From Chitinophagaceae bacterium (lineage in GTDB: Bacteria; Bacteroidota; Bacteroidia; Chitinophagales; Chitinophagaceae), in NCBI GenBank assembly GCA_016699815.1, contig CP065012.1, forward strand, positions 62,001 to 126,000: DNA of 64,000 bases, read 5' to 3'. The notes beneath the pieces were generated by a model. It was not told where the DNA came from, made no database searches, and saw nothing but the letters and a program-made list of their open reading frames with translations. Position 1 is the stretch's first letter. Each line of letters begins with the position of its first letter. Made by a program: the position numbers and the translations under genes. Positions 36,483-42,684 of the stretch are shown here, piece by piece.

Positions 36483-36802
36483 GCCGTTCTTCAATTTTTC
36501 TGCAATATAATTTCAGCAGTATTGGTATGGTGAATTTATTAATCCACATGCTGTGGATGAAAGTAGTTTTACGAAGGGCTTTTCCTAAAAGAAGGAATAA
36601 AAGAACAATATTTTTATTTTCTCAACATCCGCTATACTAAAATACCATTTTAACTGTTAATAACCGGTATAAGACCGCCCTAAAAAGGCCGTTCTTAATC
36701 TCTGATAAAACACTTAACCAAAAGCAGTAGCAATGCTGCCAAAAAAACCTTCGAAAGAGGGTTTTTTTTATTGCTGCCAGAAATTTTTATTTTATTTGCT
36801 GT
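36483..36802. other. gene-free interval with hairpins and a terminator
   Basis: No open frame of note on either strand. The interval is AT-rich. An imperfect inverted repeat lies at about 36671-36702 (TAAGACCG... paired with ...CCGTTCTTA, 9 of 11 positions). A strong terminator is at 36742-36770, and near-identical nonamers (TGCTGCCA preceded by A or T) flank it at about 36735-36742 and 36773-36780. No consensus promoter was found. This could hold a short RNA, or the leader of the next gene. Confidence 0.35.
36742..36770. terminator. intrinsic terminator with GAAA loop
   Basis: AACCTTC (36747-36753) pairs with GAGGGTT (36758-36764) around GAAA, with a T-run to 36770 and an A-run on the left, so it can act in both directions. 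No plus-strand gene ends nearby. Confidence 0.7.
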
Positions 36803-37273
36803 ATGAAAGCAGCAACCATAAAAGAATTAAAAGAAGAACTGACATATAAAACACAAGCAGAACTGTTGGAATATTGCCTCAAGCTATCCAAATTTAAAAA
36901 AGAAAATAAAGAGTTGCTTACCTATTTATTATTTGATGCCAGCGATGAGCCCGGGTATATACAGTCCATAAGGGAATTTTTGCAAGATTTATTTAAACAG
37001 GTAAATACTACCAATATTTATTTTGCCAAAAAAACAATAAGAAAAATTGTGCGTACTGCCGATAAGTTCACCCGGTATAGCGATAAGCCGGGTACTGAAA
37101 CTGAGGTACGAATATTTATATGCAAACAACTAAAAGCCTTACCCATTGATTTTTCCAAAAGCCAGGTACTGCAAAATGTATATTCTGGCCAGCTAAAAAA
37201 AATTAACAAACTCATAGCAGCAATGCATGAAGACCTGCAACACGATTACAGTGTACAAATGCAAAGCCTTTAG
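36803..37273 (+). CDS. hypothetical soluble protein, possibly helical
   Basis: A 156-residue, lysine-rich, mostly helical protein (MKAATIKELKEELTYK, QAELLEYCLKLSKFKKENKE, IYFAKKTIRKIVRTADKFTR). No signal peptide, membrane segment or known motif is seen. It is transcribed after the terminator at 36770 and 61 bases before the S41 protease gene, on the same strand. The family is unrecognised. Confidence 0.7.
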   Translation: MKAATIKELKEELTYKTQAELLEYCLKLSKFKKENKELLTYLLFDASDEPGYIQSIREFLQDLFKQVNTTNIYFAKKTIRKIVRTADKFTRYSDKPGTETEVRIFICKQLKALPIDFSKSQVLQNVYSGQLKKINKLIAAMHEDLQHDYSVQMQSL

Positions 37274-37303
37274 TTTAATTCTCATTTTGCTTACTTAACT
37301 TTG
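37274..37303 (+). promoter_or_regulatory. Bacteroidota-type promoter for the S41 protease gene
   Basis: TTTA (37274-37277), 18 bases, then TAACTTTG (37296-37303), 31 bases before the ATG at 37335. The -33 box has one mismatch. Confidence 0.5.
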
Positions 37304-37334
37304 CCGCAGGTAATAAAACCCGTTTACATCAAGC

Positions 37335-38927
37335 ATGCAAAACAAAAAATTACAGGTTTGGCTTCCTCTTTTATTCAGCATTACAGCAATTGCTGGTATT
37401 TTTTTAGGATATAAAATACGGGATACTATGCCCGGTAAGAAATTTTTTCAATTTGAAAAAAGACGGCCAATTGACGAAGTGCTTGACCTAATACAAAACA
37501 AGTATGTAGACAATAAAGACATCAACCCGCTTGCCGATACGGCTATTGTAGCCATACTTGCAAAACTGGATCCCCACTCTACTTTTATACCTGCAAATGA
37601 ATTGCAGGAGGTAAATGAAGAAATAAACGGTAGCTTTTTTGGGATAGGTATTGAGTTTAGTATGATAGCCGATACCCTGAATATAATTAATGTACTCAGC
37701 AACGGCCCGGCATTTAAATCAGGCTTATTGGTTGGCGATAAAATTATAAAAGCAAACGACAGTACCATTTCTGGCATAAAGTCTAATGCCGACAGGGTAA
37801 GAAACCTTATTAAAGGAAAAATAGGCAGTACCATTGTCATCCAGTTTTTGCGCAATGGTAAAATTCTGCAAAAAAATATAGTAAGGGATATAATCCCTTT
37901 AAACAGTATTGATGCCGCATATATGATGAATAAGTCGGTAGGTTTTATCCGTATCAATAAGTTTACCGCCAATACCTACCGGGAATTTATGGAAGCGTTG
38001 ATGAAATTAAAATCGCATGGCTTGCAGCAATTAATTTTGGACTTAAGAGATAATGGTGGCGGGGTGCTTGACGAAGCAGTGGAAATTGCCGATGAATTTT
38101 TGAGCGGCGATAAATTAATTACCTATACCGAAGGCGCCCATTTTCCTAAAAAAGAATTCCGGTGCCGCCGAAACGGGCAGTTTGAAATCGGAAAACTTAT
38201 AGTACTGAGCAATGAAGGCTCGGCAAGCGCCAGCGAAATATTACTGGGCGCTTTACAGGATTGGGACAGGGCAATCATTGTGGGCAGGAGAAGTTTTGGA
38301 AAAGGCCTGGTACAAGACCAATATAATTTAAGCGATAACAGCGCTTTAAGGCTTACCGTTGCCCGGTATTATACACCTGTGGGAAGGAGTATCCAAAAGC
38401 CTTATACCTCTGGAGAAAAAGAATATTACAATGATATTCACAAGCGCTATATGCATGGCGAAATGGTAAATGCTGATTCTATAAAATTTGACAGCTCCCA
38501 AATATTTAAAACCATTTCCGGTAAAATTATTTATGGTGGCGGTGGCATAAGCCCCGATATTTTTATAGCAGCAGATACCACCCATGCAAGCCCTCAAATT
38601 GCCCGGCTTTGGATAAAAGGTTCTTTAAATGATTTTGGATACATGTATTACCTGCTTCACCCCAATTTACTGAAACAATACCCTACAGCCGAAAAATTTG
38701 CCACTTCGTTTAATGATGCAGGTGAAGGCTGGCAATTATTAGTAAGTATGGCAAAAAAAGATTCTATTGACATTGGTTTATTAACTGGTAAGGATAAAGA
38801 ATTTTTACAAAAATCCGTAAAGGCGCTGGTAGGCCGGCAACTATACCGTACAGAAGGGTATTTTATTGTACAAAACCAAAAAGACGGGGAAGTGCAAAAA
38901 GCTTTAGAACTCATCCAAAAAAACTAA
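37335..38927 (+). CDS. S41 family C-terminal processing peptidase (CtpA-like)
   Basis: A 530-residue periplasmic serine protease. An N-terminal signal or anchor segment occupies about 8-26. The PDZ domain is at about 98-185 (GSFFGIGIEFSM, GPAFKSGLLVGDKIIKAND). The peptidase S41 core has LDLRDNGGG (235-243), the catalytic serine in NEGSASASE (Ser298) and Lys323 in SFGKGLVQ, forming a Ser-Lys dyad. The C-terminal 130 residues are a helical extension of the Bacteroidota form. It cuts proteins at their C-termini in the envelope; targets here are unknown. A palindromic terminator follows its stop. Confidence 0.92.
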   Translation: MQNKKLQVWLPLLFSITAIAGIFLGYKIRDTMPGKKFFQFEKRRPIDEVLDLIQNKYVDNKDINPLADTAIVAILAKLDPHSTFIPANELQEVNEEINGSFFGIGIEFSMIADTLNIINVLSNGPAFKSGLLVGDKIIKANDSTISGIKSNADRVRNLIKGKIGSTIVIQFLRNGKILQKNIVRDIIPLNSIDAAYMMNKSVGFIRINKFTANTYREFMEALMKLKSHGLQQLILDLRDNGGGVLDEAVEIADEFLSGDKLITYTEGAHFPKKEFRCRRNGQFEIGKLIVLSNEGSASASEILLGALQDWDRAIIVGRRSFGKGLVQDQYNLSDNSALRLTVARYYTPVGRSIQKPYTSGEKEYYNDIHKRYMHGEMVNADSIKFDSSQIFKTISGKIIYGGGGISPDIFIAADTTHASPQIARLWIKGSLNDFGYMYYLLHPNLLKQYPTAEKFATSFNDAGEGWQLLVSMAKKDSIDIGLLTGKDKEFLQKSVKALVGRQLYRTEGYFIVQNQKDGEVQKALELIQKN

Positions 38928-38928
38928 A

Positions 38929-38965
38929 GGCTATCTTTTAAAAGATAGCCCCTGGTTTTTCTAGA
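38929..38965 (+). terminator. palindromic terminator after the S41 protease gene
   Basis: GGCTATCTTTT (38929-38939) and AAAAGATAGCC (38940-38950) form a perfect 11-base-pair palindrome with no separate loop, followed by a T-rich stretch. Confidence 0.65.
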
Positions 38966-39178
38966 TTTTTTAATACTTTAAATTCAAAGATTGTTCATGG
39001 ACTTGAACTGGATATTTCAATAACTATTGGAATAGATGAAGCAAAGATGAACCCAAACCCATTTGCAAAAAATAGTACGGCATCTAAAGACAATGTAGAA
39101 GAAAAGCTACATTTTATTGAATTCTTCACAACATATAAACAATATATTCCAGCAGAGCGCCTTTGGCAAGGGTTTTAA
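38942..39178 (+). pseudogene. possible gene remnant, unrecognised family
   Basis: A frame stays open for 78 codons (TAA at 39176-39178) in an otherwise gene-free 280-base interval. The translation has normal protein-like composition (SKIVHGLELDISITIGIDEA, then HFIEFFTTYKQYIPAERL) but its only ATG is at 39047, leaving 43 residues, and the frame runs back into the ctpA terminator. It looks like the 3' end of a lost gene. It overlaps the CBS promoter at its end. I could not name the family; chance remains possible. Confidence 0.25.
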
Positions 39179-39190
39179 TATTTACCTTTG
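39162..39190 (+). promoter_or_regulatory. Bacteroidota-type promoter for the CBS gene
   Basis: TTTG (39162-39165), 17 bases, then TACCTTTG (39183-39190). The transcript would begin near 39196, which rules out the upstream start at 39163 and supports ATG 39208. Confidence 0.65.
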
Positions 39191-39207
39191 CCAAAATTTT
39201 TCTTGCT

Positions 39208-40563
39208 ATGTGGATGAATAATATATTGGAAACAATAGGAAATACGCCTTTAATAAAGCTCAATAAAATAGCCAAAAACCTGCCTTGTACCGTACTGGCA
39301 AAAGTAGAATATTTTAACCCCGGAAATTCCATTAAAGACCGCATGGCGCTTAAAATGCTTGAAGTAGCCGAGCAGGAAGGAAAAATTAAACCCGGAGGAA
39401 CTATAATTGAAGGCACAAGCGGCAATACAGGCATGGGCCTTGCGCTGGCTGCATGTGTAAAAGGCTATAAATGTATTTTTACCACAACAGATAAGCAGTC
39501 CAAAGAAAAGGCCGATATTTTAAAAGCCGTAGGCGCAGAAGTAATCGTGTGCCCTACAAATGTAGAGCCCGAAGATCCACGCTCCTACTATTCCGTTTCT
39601 AAAAGGCTGGCTACCGAAGTGCCCAACTCCTGGTATGTAAACCAATACGATAACCTGGCCAATAGGTTGGCGCATTACGAGCAAACCGGGCCGGAAATTT
39701 GGAAACAAACAGAAGGAAAAGTTACGCATTTGGTTGTGGCTACGGGAACCGGTGGCACCATTGTGGGCACAGCAAAATATTTGAAAGAAAAAAATCCCAA
39801 TATTAAAGTGTGGGCTATTGATAGCTATGGCTCATTATTAAAAAAGTATTTTGAAACTGGTGAAATAGATCAAAATGAAGTGTATCCCTACATAAGTGAA
39901 GGTTTTGGAGAAGATTTTGTGCCGGCAAATTACGAAATGCAGTATATAGATGTATTTACAAAAGTTACCGATAAAGATGGCGCCGTAATGGCCCGCAAAA
40001 TTGCAAAAGACGAAGGCATTTTTTGTGGTTATAGCGCAGGTAGCTGCCTCCAGGGCGTGTTTCAGCTTAAAGCCCAGTTAAAGAAAGACGATGTGGTAGT
40101 TTGCATTTTTCACGACCATGGCAGCAGGTATATAGGTAAAATTTATAATGATGAGTGGATGCTGGAAAGGGGTTTCCTGGATGTAAAAACCTTTAAAGAT
40201 TTAATAGGCGGCAGAGGTTCGCAAAAAACAATGTCTATAGGGCCCAATGCAAAAGTGAGTGATGCTATTAACCTCATGAAGAAATACGATATTGAAAATA
40301 TCCCGGTATTTGATGGCGAAAAAAATGTGGGCGCCATTTCTGAAAATGGCTTGTTCAATAAAATTTTAGGAAATAGCGATGTAAAAAATGCCCTTGTAAA
40401 TACAGTAATGGAAAAACCTTACCCCGAAGTAGCTTTTGATACTCCTGTTGAGCGCCTGAGTACCTTCATTAATAAAGAAAATGGCGCAGTTTTAAGTAAA
40501 GATGAAAGCGGCAATTACCATATTGTAACCAAATACGATATTATTCAAAGCCTTTCCAAATAG
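39208..40563 (+). CDS. cystathionine beta-synthase-like PLP enzyme with two CBS domains
   Basis: A 451-residue fold-type II pyridoxal-phosphate enzyme. The N-terminal domain is of the cysteine synthase/cystathionine beta-synthase type: NNILETIGNTPLIKLNK, the PLP lysine Lys43 in NPGNSIKDR, the GTSGNTG phosphate/substrate loop and ATGTGGTIVGTA. The C-terminal 120 residues are two CBS domains (MSIGPNAKVSDAINLMKKYD and VMEKPYPEVAFDTPVERL), which bind adenosyl ligands for regulation. With the CBS pair, cystathionine beta-synthase (homocysteine plus serine) is the better guess than cysteine synthase. The start at ATG 39208 follows the promoter; ATG 39214 is two codons later. Confidence 0.9.
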   Translation: MWMNNILETIGNTPLIKLNKIAKNLPCTVLAKVEYFNPGNSIKDRMALKMLEVAEQEGKIKPGGTIIEGTSGNTGMGLALAACVKGYKCIFTTTDKQSKEKADILKAVGAEVIVCPTNVEPEDPRSYYSVSKRLATEVPNSWYVNQYDNLANRLAHYEQTGPEIWKQTEGKVTHLVVATGTGGTIVGTAKYLKEKNPNIKVWAIDSYGSLLKKYFETGEIDQNEVYPYISEGFGEDFVPANYEMQYIDVFTKVTDKDGAVMARKIAKDEGIFCGYSAGSCLQGVFQLKAQLKKDDVVVCIFHDHGSRYIGKIYNDEWMLERGFLDVKTFKDLIGGRGSQKTMSIGPNAKVSDAINLMKKYDIENIPVFDGEKNVGAISENGLFNKILGNSDVKNALVNTVMEKPYPEVAFDTPVERLSTFINKENGAVLSKDESGNYHIVTKYDIIQSLSK

Positions 40564-40741
40564 AAATTAAAAGATTAGGTAAAATGTATTAGTTATTGAT
40601 TATCAATTAATAATTATTCTTCTCATTTTTGCTCTATCGAAAATTTACGATTTATTTCTACGTATTCTTCCTAATGCATTTTGCAGTTAATTTACTATGC
40701 TAACGGTATAAATAAGTTGCTAAATTATGGGCAATAGTGCT

Positions 40742-40773
40742 CTTGTAAAATATCTTTTACTGCCGCATCTTTG
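40742..40773 (+). promoter_or_regulatory. promoter-like boxes in front of the RNA candidate
   Basis: CTTG (40742-40745), 20 bases, then CATCTTTG (40766-40773). Each box differs by one base from the TTTG / TAnnTTTG consensus, and the spacing is at the upper limit. Confidence 0.35.
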
Positions 40774-40779
40774 TACCAG

Positions 40780-41170
40780 AAGTTGATTGATAGCGATTAA
40801 ATATCAATCAATCCCAAAAATCCTGAAAAGCCAAAGATTTTTCCAATATCCAAAGAAAAACAGGTCCAATATCAGTCAACTTCTTATTTTTTTTAAATTT
40901 CGTTTTGTAATATATATCCAAAGAAAACCCAGTCCTTTACCTATTGAAAGCCAACAAAAATCCAGATAGTCCTAAAACCTAATCCCAATTCTAAGGAAAA
41001 CCAAAAACCATCCATGTTCCTAAGCAGTAATGCTTTTGAAAAATCATACTTTGAAACCCATTCAGCATTTAGTGCTTTGCGCTAAATATACTGAAAAGAC
41101 CAACGACCCCAGAGTGTAAAAAGTTGGTAAGTAATTATTCAACTTCTGTTATCCGCAGGAGTTTTTTTTA
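40780..41170 (+). ncRNA. candidate structured non-coding RNA, about 390 nt
   Basis: The candidate runs from promoter-like boxes to an intrinsic terminator with no coding frame between. The 5' end begins with a perfect inverted repeat: TTGATTGATA (40783-40792) and TATCAATCAA (40802-40811). Near the 3' end, TTCAG (41061-41065) and CTGAA (41091-41095) enclose an inner stem TTTAGTGC / GCGCTAAA (41068-41075 / 41079-41086, TTT loop). A second stem is ACCAAC (41099-41104) with GTTGGT (41123-41128), then the terminator. It lacks the tRNA-like ends of tmRNA, the RNase P consensus and the SRP loop. An alternative is a long 3' untranslated tail of the CBS gene. Confidence 0.4.
41141..41168 (+). terminator. 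intrinsic terminator on the plus strand
   Basis: AACTTCTG (41141-41148) pairs with CAGGAGTT (41156-41163), one G-U pair, followed by eight or more T. The only plus-strand gene upstream ends 578 bases earlier. Confidence 0.75.
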
Positions 41171-41187
41171 TTTTAATATGAGGGAGA

Positions 41188-42381
41188 TTAACTTAATTGA
41201 GCAAGTGCGCCAGTAATTTTCTTAAACCCTTTTTCAATATTTTCGAGGCTGTTTGCAAATGATATCCTGATGCAATGAGGTTCACCAAAACCTTTACCGC
41301 TTACAGTAGTTACATGTGCTTCATTAAGCAGGTACATACATAAATCATCAGCATTGGCAATGGTTTCGCCCTTACTTGTTTTTTTACCAAAATAATAGGA
41401 TACATCGGGAAAAATGTAAAAAGCGCCGGGTGGTTCATTACAAATAAAGCCGGGGATATCTTTTACCAGTTCCATAACCCTTGCCCTTCTTTTTCTAAAT
41501 TCTTCAATCATTAGTTGGGTAGGTTGCAAATTGCCGGTGAGCGCTTCAATAGCTGCTCTTTGGGTTATGGAGCAAGCGGCGCTGGTAAATTGTCCTTGTA
41601 TTTTATCGCAGGCTTTTACAATTTCGGTGTTGGCTGCAAAATAGCCAAGCCTCCAGCCTGTCATGGCAAAAGCTTTACTCAATCCATTTATTAATATCAC
41701 CCTTTCCTTTAAAAAATCAAATTGGGCAATGCTTTCATGCTTTCCTATATAATTAATATGTTCATATATTTCATCACTTAAAATATAAATAGCCGGGTGT
41801 TGCTTAAATACTTCTGCAAGCCCGTTTAATTCTTCTTTTGAATAAACAGCGCCAGATGGGTTGCATGGCGATGAAAACATGAACAACTTTGTTTTAGCGG
41901 TAATGGCTGCTTCTAACTGCTGCGCTGTAATTTTAAAATTATTTTTTACAGTGGACTTTACCAATACAACTTTGCCGCCGGCCAGTTTTACAATTTCGCT
42001 GTAGGTTACCCAAAAAGGTGTGGGAATAATTACTTCATCTCCTGCATCTGCTATGGCCAAAACGGCATTGGCAATGCTTTGCTTGGCGCCAGTGCTCACC
42101 AAAATGTTTTCCGGGCCGTAATCCAGGTTATTGTCTCTTTTTAATTTAGTGCAAACTGCCCGCCTCAGGTCAGCATAACCTGCAACCGGTGTATAATGGC
42201 TAAAATTATCGTCAATTGCTTTTTTTGCGGCGTTTTTAATATGATCGGGTGTATCAAAATCTGGTTCACCCAGGCTTAAGTCAGTAACGTCAATGCCACT
42301 TGCCCTTAATTCCCTGCCCAGTTTGGCCATTTTTAAGGTTTCGGGTTCATTAAATTTGCTGAGTAAAGATGATAATGCCAT
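41188..42381 (-). CDS. aspartate-type (class I) aminotransferase
   Basis: A 397-residue fold-type I pyridoxal-phosphate aminotransferase of the AspB (Thermus/Bacillus) subgroup. Motifs: LGEPDFDTPDHI (38-49), FSSPCNPSGA (169-178) for the cofactor Asn, SDEIYEHI (202-209) and the Schiff-base lysine Lys236 in SKAFAMTGWRLGY. The likely reaction is transfer of the amino group between aspartate and 2-oxoglutarate, though relatives act on other amino or keto acids. It is a single-gene unit; the 300-base interval to secDF is divergent. Confidence 0.92.
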   Translation of the reverse strand: MALSSLLSKFNEPETLKMAKLGRELRASGIDVTDLSLGEPDFDTPDHIKNAAKKAIDDNFSHYTPVAGYADLRRAVCTKLKRDNNLDYGPENILVSTGAKQSIANAVLAIADAGDEVIIPTPFWVTYSEIVKLAGGKVVLVKSTVKNNFKITAQQLEAAITAKTKLFMFSSPCNPSGAVYSKEELNGLAEVFKQHPAIYILSDEIYEHINYIGKHESIAQFDFLKERVILINGLSKAFAMTGWRLGYFAANTEIVKACDKIQGQFTSAACSITQRAAIEALTGNLQPTQLMIEEFRKRRARVMELVKDIPGFICNEPPGAFYIFPDVSYYFGKKTSKGETIANADDLCMYLLNEAHVTTVSGKGFGEPHCIRISFANSLENIEKGFKKITGALAQLS

Positions 42382-42515
42382 TGCCGGTTATTTGGTTGAT
42401 TTGCAAAAATAACTGAATTATTAATGAAGAGGCATTGAGCAGCCATTGCTTTACTGAGTACAATCATCGCTGAAGAATAATAACGTAATATCCTTCAAAT
42501 AATCAAAAACTCTAA

Positions 42516-42546
42516 TTTCCAACTATGCCATTTTCCCTTATCTTTG
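42516..42546 (+). promoter_or_regulatory. Bacteroidota-type promoter for secDF
   Basis: TTTC (42516-42519), 19 bases, then a perfect TATCTTTG (42539-42546). The transcript would begin near 42552 and include the short upstream frame at 42594. Confidence 0.5.
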
Positions 42547-42593
42547 CACACTTAAAAAATTTTACTACTTTTTAGAGAATATTCCTGCATTAA

Positions 42594-42674
42594 ATGAACC
42601 ATAAAATTTTCAAATATTACTACCATCCGGTGATGAAAATTTTTGGTGATTTACATGTGGCAATAGAAAAATAA
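42594..42674 (+). CDS. 26-residue upstream ORF in the secDF leader
   Basis: ATG 42594 to TAA 42672-42674 encodes a basic, aromatic-rich peptide (MNHKIFKYYYHPVMKIFGD, ending HVAIEK). It lies between the probable transcript start (about 42552) and the secDF ATG at 42685, ten bases before it. It may be a tiny gene or a leader peptide that governs secDF translation; arrest peptides regulate secDF or secA in some other bacteria, but they are longer and carry an export signal. Chance is not excluded. Confidence 0.3.
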   Translation: MNHKIFKYYYHPVMKIFGDLHVAIEK

Positions 42675-42684
42675 AAATTATCAC

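Larger units (their letters stand above)
40564..41187. other. long gene-free interval
   Basis: No credible coding frame is present in these 624 bases. From about 40800 the plus strand is rich in A and C and poor in G, unlike neighbouring genes. It contains a 10-base perfect inverted repeat (40783-40811), a pair of near-identical 22-mers (40846-40867 and 40914-40935; both begin ATATCCAAAGAAAA), stacked hairpins (41061-41128) and a terminator (41141-41168). The left part, 40564-40740, is AT-rich with no feature I can name. Confidence 0.6.
42382..42684. other. divergent interval carrying the secDF leader
   Basis: The left half is AT-rich without identifiable sites. The right half holds the secDF promoter (42516-42546) and a 26-codon open frame (42594-42674) ten bases before the secDF start. 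Confidence 0.5.

Noticed and set aside
40846..40935. The pair of ATATCCAAAGAAAA repeats as a CRISPR-like array
   Set aside because: Only two copies, 68 bases apart, imperfect, with no further repeats and no cas genes in the window.
40787..40969. A 60-codon open frame inside the RNA candidate
   Set aside because: It begins inside the 5' inverted repeat, has lysine/serine-rich low-complexity composition, and no ribosome binding site or family features.
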